NCBI GenBank assembly: GCA_900544795.1
Contig: UQWM01000001.1
Coordinates: 62,001-126,000, forward strand
Reading direction: 5' to 3'
DNA from: an uncultured Phascolarctobacterium sp.
GTDB taxonomy: Bacteria > Bacillota > Negativicutes > Acidaminococcales > Acidaminococcaceae
Length of the DNA: 64,000 nucleotides
The notes under the pieces were generated by a model. That model saw only the letters and a list, made by a program, of their open reading frames with translations. It had not been told where the DNA came from and ran no database searches. This document shows positions 1 to 8,776 of this stretch, piece by piece. The first letter of the stretch is position 1. Every line of letters starts with the position of its first letter. Made by a program: the position numbers and the translations under genes.

Positions 1-199
1 CAGCTACGCCGACAGTAGAGGCCGCACCTACGGCCAGCCCTGTGATGTTGACCGCGATCAGAGCCGTACCTAACTTACGGCCGGCAAATAAATATTCAGC
101 CGAGCCTTTATCCGCCCGCCGCTTGACATAAAAACTGATACCAAAAAGAAGCGCGATATACACGCATACGATAAATAATTGAATAGACAAATGCCACAC
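1..199 (-). CDS. Sodium:solute symporter (SSS family), N-terminal part only
   Basis: The first ~66 codons of a gene that leaves the window at base 1. Reading starts at GTG (199) or an in-frame TTG (190), behind an AGAAAGG ribosome site; the spacing suits the TTG better. A hydrophobic helix (LFIVCVYIALLFGISFYV) is followed by a charged loop ending AGRKLG and a second glycine/alanine-rich helix starting TALIAVNITG. This is the usual N-terminus of SSS transporters such as PutP or PanF, which import solutes with Na+. The substrate cannot be told from this fragment. Confidence 0.75.
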   Translation of the reverse strand, partial: MWHLSIQLFIVCVYIALLFGISFYVKRRADKGSAEYLFAGRKLGTALIAVNITGLAVGAASTVGVA

Positions 200-516
200 T
201 ACCTTTCTACGCTGCTACATTGCTGCTTAATAAACTACCTGCGTCCCCTGGACGCGCCTACCATACTACCCCCCTGCCCGCTTCAAATATACTACATTAT
301 ATCAAGTTTCTTTGGTAAAGTGAAGTAAAACAACTTAAGAAACTGCCTGCATCTGCTTTCCAAATCCCCTTTACAAAAGCTTTATAAAAGGCGAGCCAGG
401 TAAAATTTTTCTTACTTGCCCGCCAACAACAAGGATTTTAGCTTTTTATGTCGAATGTAAAAAAGATTACAGAAGATTTATTCTGTCTATTTTCCTGATA
501 AGCGAGGCTTAAAATC
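200..516. other. Intergenic region between divergent genes
   Basis: About 317 bp between the symporter and the TSCPD gene. Apart from the minus-strand promoter and a small hairpin nothing is clear. The only start-to-stop frame near the right end (ATG 448) is 16 codons long and not convincing. Confidence 0.5.
296..324 (-). promoter_or_regulatory. Putative promoter of the SSS symporter gene
   Basis: On the minus strand: TTCACT, 17 bp, TATAAT, with an extended -10 (TGATATAAT). It lies about 100 bp upstream of the symporter start. A small hairpin (GCGTCC-CCT-GGACGC, 241-255) would sit in the leader. Confidence 0.45.
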
Positions 517-762
517 ATGTACTCTTATAAAACCAGCGGCACCTGTGCCCAGCAAATCAACTACGATATCATCGACGGCAAGATCCACAATGTGTCTTTT
601 GTCAGCGGCTGCCCCGGCAACCTTAAAGCCATCGGTATCCTTATCGAAGGCATGCCCGTTGAAGAAGTGGCAGCCAAGCTACGCGGTATCCGCTGCGGCA
701 ACCGCAGCACCTCCTGCGGCGACCAGCTGGCCCAGGCTTTGGAGCAGCACATCAATAAATAA
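517..762 (+). CDS. TSCPD domain protein
   Basis: An 81-residue protein consisting of one TSCPD domain, a small cysteine-containing fold also found at the end of some ribonucleotide reductases. Visible landmarks are SGTCAQQI near residue 10, the SGCPGN loop near residue 30 and RCGNRSTSCGDQLAQAL near the end, with the cysteines typical of stand-alone TSCPD proteins, which may bind metal. A GCGAGG ribosome site precedes the ATG. The corA gene follows after 45 bp, so the two are probably cotranscribed. Biochemical role unknown. Confidence 0.8.
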   Translation: MYSYKTSGTCAQQINYDIIDGKIHNVSFVSGCPGNLKAIGILIEGMPVEEVAAKLRGIRCGNRSTSCGDQLAQALEQHINK

Positions 763-807
763 ACGTCAACTAAGCATGGTAAACTTGAAGGAAAGGAGTG
801 AACTGCA

Positions 808-1758
808 ATGTATAAGATCCTCAAAAGCACGCCCAACGGTATTGACGAGCTGGAAATGGAACAACTGGAAAAAGGCTGCTGGATCGACATTGTCAGCCCC
901 TCTCCCGAAGAACTGCACGAAATAGCGGACGCCACCAATATCCAACTGGATTTTTTGACTGCCGCACTTGACGAAGAAGAAAAATCGCGTATCGAAACGG
1001 AAGACGACCAGATCCTGATCCTGGTCGATATACCATTCCTGCGCAGCAACAAAGACTATGACACTCTTCCTCTCGGCATTATCATTTCCGAAGATTTCAT
1101 TGTCACCGTTTGTCTGGAACCCAACGCCGTTGTAGCCGATTTCTCGTCCTACAACCACCGTTTTTTCAGCACCTTCAAAAAAACGCGCTTCCTGTTCCAG
1201 ATCCTCTACAAATCAGCAACTCTGTATCTGAAATATATCCGTATCATTATCAAGCGGACCGATGAATTAGAGCAGCATCTGCGTAAGTCCATGGAAAATT
1301 CCGAGCTGTTCAATTTGCTGGATCTGCAGAAATCACTGACCTACTTCACCACGTCCCTGCGCAGTAATTACATCGTGACAGAAAAACTGCTGCGGCTGCG
1401 TTCCACCAATCAGTCGGGACATTTGATCAAGCTTTATGAAGAAGATGAGGACCTTTTGGAAGATGTCATCATCGAATACAAACAGGCTATTGAGATGGTT
1501 GAGATGTACAGCCACATTCTTAACAGCATGATGGAAGTATTCGCCTCCATCATCAGCAACAACCTGAACTTAGTTATGAAATTCTTAGCTTCCGTAACCA
1601 TTATCCTGGCCATACCGACGACCATCGGCGGCTTGTGGGGTATGAACGTGCCAGTGCCCATGGAGGGCAACGAATTCGGCTTCGTCACCATCACCTCCAT
1701 CGCCCTGCTGATTTCGGTGGGTACAGGTTACTGGCTGTGGAAACGCCGTATGTTTTAG
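808..1758 (+). CDS. corA: CorA-family magnesium/divalent cation transporter
   Basis: A 316-residue CorA protein: soluble N-terminal funnel, long helix, then two C-terminal membrane helices. The signature GMN is intact at residues 278-280 (LWGMNVPVPMEGNEFG), at the end of the first membrane helix where it forms the selectivity filter of the pentamer. The ATG follows an AAGGAAAGGAG ribosome site. It lies between the TSCPD gene and a small hypothetical gene, all on the same strand with short gaps. Main substrate is likely Mg2+, but Co2+ or Ni2+ cannot be excluded. Compare the second CorA at 60788, which has lost the glycine of this motif. Confidence 0.9.
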   Translation: MYKILKSTPNGIDELEMEQLEKGCWIDIVSPSPEELHEIADATNIQLDFLTAALDEEEKSRIETEDDQILILVDIPFLRSNKDYDTLPLGIIISEDFIVTVCLEPNAVVADFSSYNHRFFSTFKKTRFLFQILYKSATLYLKYIRIIIKRTDELEQHLRKSMENSELFNLLDLQKSLTYFTTSLRSNYIVTEKLLRLRSTNQSGHLIKLYEEDEDLLEDVIIEYKQAIEMVEMYSHILNSMMEVFASIISNNLNLVMKFLASVTIILAIPTTIGGLWGMNVPVPMEGNEFGFVTITSIALLISVGTGYWLWKRRMF

Positions 1759-1773
1759 TTTTAGGAGACCATT

Positions 1774-2004
1774 ATGTCAAAAATATTAGCAGAACAATTA
1801 TTGGCCGGTATCATTCTCGGCGATAACGACAATCAGGAATATATTTACCTGCCTGGCGGCGAGGTGGGCAGCGATAACCCCTGCTGCGTTTTTGAAAGCA
1901 GGGACGGACGTCAGGACCTGCAGCTGGAGGCAGCCGTCGAGCAGGTCAAGCGACTGCACTTAAAACCTGTCAGCCATCCGGAAATGGGCCGCCGTTCCTA
2001 TTAA
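1774..2004 (+). CDS. Small hypothetical protein
   Basis: A 76-residue protein that I do not recognise. It starts 15 bp after corA behind TTTTAGGAGACC, a good ribosome site, and ends 20 bp before a strong terminator, so it looks like the last gene of the TSCPD-corA operon. The sequence is soluble and mildly acidic, with a cysteine pair (PCCVF) in the middle and no signal peptide or membrane helix. Confidence 0.65.
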   Translation: MSKILAEQLLAGIILGDNDNQEYIYLPGGEVGSDNPCCVFESRDGRQDLQLEAAVEQVKRLHLKPVSHPEMGRRSY

Positions 2005-2020
2005 ACATTACTAAAAACAC

Positions 2021-2056
2021 AAAACCCACCACGCCAAGCGCGGTGGGCTTTTTTAT
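2021..2056 (+). terminator. Rho-independent terminator
   Basis: Hairpin CCCACCACGC/GCGCGGTGGG followed by a run of six Ts. It ends the corA operon. A-rich DNA on its left lets it also serve the converging GGDEF-EAL gene. Confidence 0.8.
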
Positions 2057-2065
2057 TGCCACTTT

Positions 2066-3609
2066 TTACTTTTGCAGCCACTGCCGTAAAAATTCCTCCG
2101 GAGGCAAAGGCCGTGAAAAATAGTAACCCTGCCCCTGCTGACAGCCAAACTCCTGTAGCAGTTCTAATTGCTCTTTGGTCTCGATGCCTTCGGCCAAAGT
2201 CAGCGTGTCGCCGAACTCCCGACACATGAAAATGCCTGCTTTAAACATGATCTGGGCCTTGGGGTTATCTACCAGATCGTTGACCAGGCTTTTATCAAAT
2301 TTCACCGTATCAAAATTTACCTGAGCCAGCAGTTCTTTTTCCAGCAGGCCGAAGCTTTCGGTGATCTCCACGTCTATCAATTTAGTATCGATACCGTACT
2401 GGCTGCAGATCTCTGCACCGCTTCTGATGATATTCTCAGCCATCAGGGTGACCCGCGAAACGTTGACCGAAACCTTAAAGGAAGCATGCCCCTGTTCCTG
2501 CCATTTTTTTAGTAGCTGGCAAACGCTTTCCAGAACAAAGGTATCGACATAACTGATCAAGCCGTTTTCCTCATATTCGGGAATAAACTTATCAGGCGTC
2601 ACCATCCTGCCGTTCTCGTCAAACTTGCGCACCAGTGCTTCAGCACCTTCCAGTGCTCCTGTACGCAAATTTATCTTCGGCTGCAAATACACGGTAAAAT
2701 GGCCTGAGGCAATCTCATCCTGCAATTGATGGGCTCTTTCGGCCCGATTGTTATAATCTGTTTCCATATCCTGATAGCTTACAAATTTTGTCGCTTCCAT
2801 CACAGCGTTGGCCTGCGACACTTTTTTGTAGATATCGGCGCAGCTATCGCACCACAAACGGCCTACGGAAACCCCAAACTCTATACCTTTGCTCAGTTCG
2901 CCCTTCAGCTCTTCCACCTTGGCCTCAAATTCTTTCTTGGTACAACCCACCAAAAGACCCACAAATTCATCACTGCCGATGCGGAAGGAATCGGTACCAA
3001 ATAAACGCCTCACGATGTCCGCCAGCTTGATCAGCGCCTGATCTCCTGCCTGATTGCCTTTAGCAGCATTGATATACCGCAGCCCGTTAAGGTCCATATC
3101 AACGATACCAATACTGGTATTTTTCCGTTCAGCCAATTCTTGCAGTGTCAGATTATATTTTCCCTGTTATACAGGCCTGTCAAAGTATCGGTCCAGCGCA
3201 GATGCAGTAATTTTTCTTCCACATATTGCTTCTGCCGTTCCAGTTCATCCTCCTGCAGATTATACAACACTTCAAACCGCAAGCGGCGGTCATTATGCTC
3301 CAATAAAATACTTTTGACCTCCAAATACCGCTGTATGTAAGGCTGATAAACTTCCTCTACAAAAAAATTCTCTGTTTGCAGTGACGCGTTATGGCAGAAC
3401 TTGCACCGTTCATCCAGTCCCTGCAGTACAGTATAGCATTTGCAGCCATGATAGCTTTCGTCATCTACCGGCCGCTGCAGCATCTCTTTGGCATATTTGT
3501 TCATATAAATGATCTCATCCGTATCGATGTCGATCAGATATACCGCTCTCGCATCCTCTGTCCTTACTATCTGCGGCAATTCATCAAAACCTATCAGTCT
3601 GCCGTCCAT
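2066..3609 (-). pseudogene. PAS-GGDEF-EAL cyclic-di-GMP protein, frameshifted and with an internal deletion
   Basis: Two adjoining reading frames make one gene. The upstream piece (3148-3609, 153 aa) has a PAS-like domain with a cysteine cluster (GCKCY...CKFC) and ends exactly at the GGDEF entry motif DTLTGLYNRE. The downstream piece (2066 to about 3160) resumes in the -1 frame with LAERKNTSIGIVDMDLNGL, the expected continuation. One extra A in the A4 run near 3160 would join them. The GGDEF signature is GSDEF. The EAL domain keeps EALVR, VNVSR, ITES and AEGIET, but the DDFG loop-6 stretch (about 25 residues) between ITES and VKFDKSLV is missing. Phosphodiesterase activity is therefore unlikely even if the frameshift is a sequencing error. 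Confidence 0.8.
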
Positions 3610-3794
3610 CCATACACCTCTTTATCTCGGCCTGTTTAGTTTGCACTTTTATCTAACTTAATAAACAATACCTTATCGTTTAAGTTTTTTATCATCTTAA
3701 AAATTTGCATCTTTTTTATCTCTCCCTATTATAGCACATCATTAGTTATATTCAATCTTTTCCGTCTATCAGGAATGTTTTATATTTTATTGCA

Positions 3795-3829
3795 ATAAAA
3801 AAGCGCTGCGGCAATGCCGCAACGCTTTT
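3795..3829 (-). terminator. Rho-independent terminator of the usp pair
   Basis: AAAGCGTTGCGGC / GCCGCAGCGCTTT hairpin on the minus strand followed by TTTTTTATTG, 12 bp after the usp stop codon. Confidence 0.8.
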
Positions 3830-3840
3830 AATTTTTACTT

Positions 3841-4278
3841 TTACTTTATTACGATCACAGGTACGCCTGCGTCTTCAACAACTGTTCTGCTGACGCTTCT
3901 TTTCAGCATCCCCTCCAGGGTGCCGAAACCCCTGCTGCCCATAACTATAGTATCGCAGCCTTCGCGGCGGCCCAGCTTAATTATCTCCTCGGACGGTCTG
4001 CCGCTGATAGCCAGCAAATAATCGCAGGGCACTTCCTGCTTATCCATCAGGTGTTTCGCTGCTCCCAGGACCTCATTGCCGATCTGCATCACAGGTCCAT
4101 TGGCACTGTAAACGAGTTCTTCTTCAAGAGGAGCCCCGCCGACAGCGTTGATACCCGGTTTGACTATCGTCAAAATGACCAGGTGCCCGCCAGATAATCT
4201 TGCTAAAGCAGCCGCGTATTCCATCGCACGCCAGGAATGTTCACTTCCATCAATAGGTACGAGAATCTTTTTGAGCAT
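3841..4278 (-). CDS. Universal stress protein (UspA family), first of a tandem pair
   Basis: About 145 residues, one UspA domain with an ATP-binding alpha/beta fold. Start chosen at the ATG giving MLKKILVPIDGS, because GAAGGA lies 8 nt upstream of it; ATG codons 6 and 9 bp further upstream are too close to that site. Near the C-terminus GSRGFGTLEGMLKRS follows the G-x2-G-x9-G-S nucleotide motif except that the last glycine is arginine, so ATP binding may be altered. Co-transcribed with the next usp gene (38 bp gap). The two proteins are clearly related but not near-identical. Confidence 0.85.
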   Translation of the reverse strand: MLKKILVPIDGSEHSWRAMEYAAALARLSGGHLVILTIVKPGINAVGGAPLEEELVYSANGPVMQIGNEVLGAAKHLMDKQEVPCDYLLAISGRPSEEIIKLGRREGCDTIVMGSRGFGTLEGMLKRSVSRTVVEDAGVPVIVIK

Positions 4279-4315
4279 CTTCATCATCCTTCAGCCAAAA
4301 CTTATTGTCCCGGTA

Positions 4316-4753
4316 TTATTTTACGATCAAAACAGGCACCGTTGCATACTGCGATACCTTGGAGCTGACGCTGCCCAGGAAAAACTCGGCGATGCCGCTG
4401 AGTCCACGACTGCCTAAAACGATAGCGTCGGCCTCTGCTTTTTTAGATAAAGCGATGATACGCTCAGAGGGATGACCGACTTCCATATCGTATTCAACTT
4501 TATGAGGATAGGAACCAACCATTTCTTTAGCCAGCTCTAAAACCTTGTCGCCAACTTTTTCAAGTTCGCTGTTGCCCTGGTTGATCGTTGCATGATCGAG
4601 AGGAACAGCCAGCAGAGCCGCGTTATTATAAGGCTGGATAACATTCACAACCAAAATTTCGCTTTCAAATTTCTTTCCCAGCTCCAAAGCGCTGTTCAAT
4701 GCGCGCCAGGCAGTTTCGGAACCATCTACAGGTACTAAGATCTTTTTAAACAT
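4316..4753 (-). CDS. Universal stress protein (UspA family), second of the pair
   Basis: 145 residues starting MFKKILVPVDGSETAW. The ATG at 4753 has AGGAGG 8 nt upstream; a GTG 9 bp upstream overlaps that site and is rejected. The nucleotide-binding motif GSRGLSGIAEFFLGS is intact (G-x2-G-x9-G-S), unlike the neighbour. Usp proteins bind ATP or AMP and help survival under starvation or stress; the specific trigger cannot be read here. Confidence 0.87.
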   Translation of the reverse strand: MFKKILVPVDGSETAWRALNSALELGKKFESEILVVNVIQPYNNAALLAVPLDHATINQGNSELEKVGDKVLELAKEMVGSYPHKVEYDMEVGHPSERIIALSKKAEADAIVLGSRGLSGIAEFFLGSVSSKVSQYATVPVLIVK

Positions 4754-4867
4754 AATACGCACCTCCTGCTATCTTAACTACAGCTAAAATATTCAAAATC
4801 AATAATATACTTATTGGTTTCAATGTTAGTTTCTCTTTTTTACAGCAAAACTCCTGCAAAAGAGCAA

Positions 4868-5218
4868 TTATTTAACTTTATTTTTTTTAGCCTGGTGTTT
4901 CAGCGATTTTTTGCTGACCTTCTTCATTTCAGACGGCGCCGGAGCATCATCCATACTGCCGCCCTTGCCGAAACGGTAATAAAGCAGCATCAAGCCCAAA
5001 AGCAGCATGGGCATACCGCCAACCACATAGCGGTATTCCGCCGGTACGGTCATGGTTATAAAATCGTAGCCGATAATAGCCAGCGGAACAAGAATGATCT
5101 GACCGTAGCGGCTGGCAGGGCCTTCAGTGCCCAGAAAACGGATCACCAGGCCGTAAGCCAGAAAGGCCACGGCAAAAGATACAAAAGACATAAAGCATAA
5201 GAAAATAAAAAATTCCAT
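4868..5218 (-). CDS. Small membrane protein with basic tail, end of the nucleoside ABC operon
   Basis: 116 residues, not assigned to a family. Three hydrophobic segments fill residues 1-85 (FIFLCFMSFVSFAVAFLAYG, a second near IILVPLAIIGY, a third near GGMPMLLLGLMLLYY), then a hydrophilic tail rich in lysine (KKVSKKSLKHQAKKNKVK) that should lie in the cytoplasm. It follows the second permease gene by 15 bp in the same direction, so an accessory role for the transporter is possible but not shown. Confidence 0.7.
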   Translation of the reverse strand: MEFFIFLCFMSFVSFAVAFLAYGLVIRFLGTEGPASRYGQIILVPLAIIGYDFITMTVPAEYRYVVGGMPMLLLGLMLLYYRFGKGGSMDDAPAPSEMKKVSKKSLKHQAKKNKVK

Positions 5219-5233
5219 AACAGCTCTCCTCGT

Positions 5234-6163
5234 TTAACGTTCTTCCCTGTCGTAAGGTTGACCCAATGCCTGCGGCGCCGCCAGGCGGCCGCCTTTGCGG
5301 GCCAGTACCAAAATCAGCACTAAAATAGTAAAAATATAAGGCAGCATATTGAGAATAAAAACAGATACCGGCAGACCGATCACCTGTAAATGGAAGCCCA
5401 GCGCGTCGATGCCGCCGAAAAGGTACGAGCCTACCAGCGCACGCCACGGATCCCACAAAGCAAAGATGACCAAAGCCACAGCTATCCAGCCCCGGCCGGC
5501 CGTCATATTCTCCAGCCAGCAGGGAGCATAAGCCAGCGACAGATACGCTCCGCCCAAGCCTGCCAAAGCCCCGCCGATGACCACGTACAAATACCGCAGA
5601 CCGAAAACATTGACGCCTACCGCGTCGACTGCCGCCGGGTTTTCACCCAAGGCCCGCATAAACAGGCCCGGACGAGTACGGTACAGATAAAAGGCCGTCG
5701 CCGCTACCAATAGATAGCTAAGATAGACCAAAAGATCCTGCTTAAAAAGCACAGGCCCGATAACAGGCAGCTCGCTAAGCCCAGGCACCGCCAGCTTGGT
5801 AAAAGACACACTTGCCTGCTGACCTACATAATCAAGTCCCAGATAACCCGACAGCCCTGTCCCGAACAGGGTCAGAGCCAAACCACTGACGACCTGGTTA
5901 GCCCGCAGAGTAATGGTCAGATAAGCATGGATCAGCGCCATCAGCGCACCGGCGACCAGTGCCATAGCCACACCGCCAGCCAGACTACCCATCTGCTGGG
6001 CAGCAATAAAACCGGCGCAAGCGCCTACAAGCATCATCCCATCCACACCTAAATTGGTGATACCGGCCCGTTCAGAGATCAGCTCGCCGAGGGCCGCAAA
6101 TAAGATCGGCGTTCCCGCCGTGATGGAAGCGGCTAAAATGGAAATGAGCAAAGCTTCATTCAT
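5234..6163 (-). CDS. ABC transporter permease, nucleoside/BMP type (NupQ-like)
   Basis: About 309 residues with 8-9 hydrophobic segments, branched-chain/simple-sugar permease fold. Start set at the ATG giving MNEALLISILAASITAGTP, 8 bp inside the end of the preceding permease gene and behind GAGGCGAGG; the upstream ATG (6181) would lengthen the overlap without need. The stretch GITNLGVDGMMLVGAC is typical of the NupQ/YufQ partner of purine-nucleoside importers. It should pair with the neighbouring permease and be energised by the ATPase at 7229. Confidence 0.87.
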   Translation of the reverse strand: MNEALLISILAASITAGTPILFAALGELISERAGITNLGVDGMMLVGACAGFIAAQQMGSLAGGVAMALVAGALMALIHAYLTITLRANQVVSGLALTLFGTGLSGYLGLDYVGQQASVSFTKLAVPGLSELPVIGPVLFKQDLLVYLSYLLVAATAFYLYRTRPGLFMRALGENPAAVDAVGVNVFGLRYLYVVIGGALAGLGGAYLSLAYAPCWLENMTAGRGWIAVALVIFALWDPWRALVGSYLFGGIDALGFHLQVIGLPVSVFILNMLPYIFTILVLILVLARKGGRLAAPQALGQPYDREER

Positions 6164-7232
6164 GCTCCTCGCCTCCTTCATCCTTCACTAAGCGTAGCTG
6201 ATAACTGGTAAAAATGTCAGCGCCGACCACAAAGAACAAGATCGCCCCCTGGAGCATCGTCGCCACGGCGGAAGGTATACCCAGGGTCTGCACCATAAAA
6301 CCGCCCACATGGATAATGGCGAATAAAAACGCCACCACGATGATCGCCGCCGGATGCAGACGCGCCAGCCAGGCCACAATGATCGCCGTATAGCCATAAC
6401 CGGGGCTAATACCCGGCTGCAGCTTGCCAACGATGCCACTGACCTCGATCATGCCGCCCATACCGCAGATCGCGCCGCTGAGCAGCATGACCAAAAGTAC
6501 GTTACGGGGGATATTGATGCCGGCATAACGGGCCGCAGTCGGATTGGAGCCGATGACCAGCGTTTCATAACCCCAGCGGGAATCACGGAAGACCACCGTC
6601 AGGATAGCCGCTAAAACAAAAACGATAATAATGCCTGCATGCACACGCAAATCGCCGAAGGTCGGCAGCAAAGCAGCCTCACTGAAGGCCGCCGTCAGCG
6701 GAAAGTTCAGCCCTTTGGGATCGCGCCAGGCACCGTAAACTAAATAATTGACCCATAAAATAGCAATATAATTCATCATCAGCGTGGTTATCAGCTCGCT
6801 GACCAGCCATTTTGTTTTGAACCAACCGGCCAAAAGCCCCCACAACCCACCGGCCACCGCACCCAAAAGCAGCATGCCCGGCAGCATAATAAATGAGGGC
6901 AGGTCAGGAAAGGTGAGCGGCAGCCAACTGGCCGCACAGGCACCCATATAGAACTGGCCTTCCGCACCGATGTTCCAGATCTGCATCCTAAAAGCAATGG
7001 CTATGCCCAGTCCGCACATCGCTAAAGGTATCATCTTGACTATGGTTTCTGATATACCGTATTCAGAGCCTAAAGCGCCGCTGAACATGGCATAATAAAC
7101 TTCCAGAGGGTCGCGCCCGGTCAGGGCAAAAAAGATGCCGCAGAAAACCAGCGCCGCCAAAGCGGCAGCAATGGGCACCAGCGTCCGCATCAGCGGACTG
7201 GGGGCCAGACGTTTTTCCATCATCAGCTTCAT
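6156..7232 (-). CDS. ABC transporter permease, nucleoside/BMP type (NupP-like)
   Basis: 358 residues; one long N-terminal helix and about seven more membrane segments. IWNIGAEGQFYMGA near residue 85 is characteristic of the NupP/YufP permeases of the BMP-type importers for nucleosides. The ATG overlaps the stop of the ATPase gene (ATGA, 7229-7232), which indicates translational coupling. The C-terminal end overlaps the next permease by 8 bp. Confidence 0.88.
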   Translation of the reverse strand: MKLMMEKRLAPSPLMRTLVPIAAALAALVFCGIFFALTGRDPLEVYYAMFSGALGSEYGISETIVKMIPLAMCGLGIAIAFRMQIWNIGAEGQFYMGACAASWLPLTFPDLPSFIMLPGMLLLGAVAGGLWGLLAGWFKTKWLVSELITTLMMNYIAILWVNYLVYGAWRDPKGLNFPLTAAFSEAALLPTFGDLRVHAGIIIVFVLAAILTVVFRDSRWGYETLVIGSNPTAARYAGINIPRNVLLVMLLSGAICGMGGMIEVSGIVGKLQPGISPGYGYTAIIVAWLARLHPAAIIVVAFLFAIIHVGGFMVQTLGIPSAVATMLQGAILFFVVGADIFTSYQLRLVKDEGGEEHE

Positions 7233-8758
7233 GCGTCCGCACCTCCACCATCAGTGATACCGGCCATCAGTGCGCCGATCTTTTCCGTATCCATCTCGCT
7301 GACAGGGAACTCACCCAAAATCCTGCCCGCAAACATTACGCCGACACGGTCGGCCAGCTTGGCGATCTCCTCCAGCTCCTCTGATACTAAAATAATTGCC
7401 GTCTGCTCCTGCTTCAGCTGCAATAGCAGCTTGTGCACTGCTTCGATAGCGCCGATATCCAGCCCGCGCACCGGGTACAGAACTATCATCAGCTTCGGCC
7501 GGGCAGCGATCTCGCGCCCTAACAGCAGTTTTTGCAGGTTGCCGCCGCTCATCATTTTAACAGGCTGGAAGATGGAGCCCAGCTTCACGTCAAAATCTTC
7601 CACAATGCGTTTCGTCGCCGCAATAGCGGCCTCGCGCCTGATGCGCCAGCCCTTGGAAAATTTGCCGTCGTATTCTTTTAGGATCACGTTATCGACCGAG
7701 CTCAGGTTAGGCACCAGCCCCATCCCCAGACGGTCCTCAGGCACATAGCTGATACCGGCTTCGATCATGGTCTTCGGTTTTTTATTGGTCAGATCGTGCC
7801 CGTAAAAAAGCACCTTGCCGCCCATAGAAGGGCGCAGCCCGGCCAACACCTCTGCCAGCTCACGCTGACCGTTGCCCGATACCCCGGCGATACCATAGAT
7901 CTCGCCCGCCCGAACCTTTAGATCAACATTGTTCAGCGCCACCGTGTTCATATCGTTAAGGGCCGAAACCTGCTCCAGACGCAGCACCACTTCGCCGCAG
8001 TGTTCGCAGGTTTTTTCGTAAGTATTCAGCACCTCACGGCCTATCATCATCTGCACCAGCTGTTCGCGCCGCATATTGGCTTTAGCGGCACTGCCAGTTA
8101 CGCAACCGCCCCGCAGCACTGTTACCCGGTCGGCCAGCTCTTCTACTTCGTTCAGCTTATGGGAAATAAAAACTACGGCGCAGCCGTCGTCAGCCATTTT
8201 CCGCAGATTGACAAAAAGCTCCCTGGTCTCCTGGGGCGTTAAAACCGCCGTCGGTTCGTCCAAAATCAGCACCTTACTGCGATGGTACAGCATCCGCAAA
8301 ATCTCGACCCGCTGCTTTTCGCCCACACCCAGCTGCCACACATAGGCCCGAGGATCGACCTGCAAGCCATATTTTTCGCCCAGGCTTTCGATATCGGCGA
8401 TGATCTGCTCTGCCTGCAGCAAAAAGCCGCCCTTATCTTGGCTCAAAACGATGTTTTCCGCCACTGTAAAGGATTCGATCAGCTTAAAGTGCTGATGCAC
8501 CATGCCGATACCGCTGGCAATGGCGTCGGCCGGTGAAGCGAACTTCACCTCGGCGCCATTGACCATGATGCAGCCCTCCGTTGGTTTATACAAACCTGTC
8601 AGGATGCTCATCAGCGTGCTTTTGCCGCTGCCGTTCTCACCCAGCAAAGCGTGGATCTCGCCCGCATGTAATTCCAGATCTATTTTATTGTTGGCGATAA
8701 CGCCGGGAAACCGCTTCGTTATCTGCCTCATACTGATAAGAGGCGAAGTCATAACCAT
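7229..8758 (-). CDS. ABC transporter ATP-binding protein with two ATPase domains (NupO-like)
   Basis: 509 residues, two fused ABC domains as in sugar and nucleoside importers. Domain 1 has Walker A GENGSGKST and Walker B LILDEPTAVL. Domain 2 has a degenerate Walker A (GVSGNGQRE) and, at the Walker B place, MIVLYPVRGLDIGA, as is usual for this family, so hydrolysis is probably at one composite site. The signature MSGGNLQKLLLGR is present in the second half. It energises the two downstream permeases. No lipoprotein binding protein is found nearby. Confidence 0.9.
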   Translation of the reverse strand: MVMTSPLISMRQITKRFPGVIANNKIDLELHAGEIHALLGENGSGKSTLMSILTGLYKPTEGCIMVNGAEVKFASPADAIASGIGMVHQHFKLIESFTVAENIVLSQDKGGFLLQAEQIIADIESLGEKYGLQVDPRAYVWQLGVGEKQRVEILRMLYHRSKVLILDEPTAVLTPQETRELFVNLRKMADDGCAVVFISHKLNEVEELADRVTVLRGGCVTGSAAKANMRREQLVQMMIGREVLNTYEKTCEHCGEVVLRLEQVSALNDMNTVALNNVDLKVRAGEIYGIAGVSGNGQRELAEVLAGLRPSMGGKVLFYGHDLTNKKPKTMIEAGISYVPEDRLGMGLVPNLSSVDNVILKEYDGKFSKGWRIRREAAIAATKRIVEDFDVKLGSIFQPVKMMSGGNLQKLLLGREIAARPKLMIVLYPVRGLDIGAIEAVHKLLLQLKQEQTAIILVSEELEEIAKLADRVGVMFAGRILGEFPVSEMDTEKIGALMAGITDGGGADA

Positions 8759-8776
8759 GCTCCGTTCATTATAAAA

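Noticed and set aside
3150..3165. Programmed -1 frameshifting in the GGDEF-EAL gene
   Set aside because: The local bases (AGG GAA AAT) do not form an X-XXY-YYZ slippery heptamer in the incoming frame, and no strong downstream structure was noticed. Mutation or sequencing error is more likely.
2168..3340. Several 60-115-codon frames antisense to the GGDEF-EAL gene, and similar antisense frames over most large genes
   Set aside because: They are mirror frames of codon-biased coding sequence; none has a ribosome site together with a recognisable domain.
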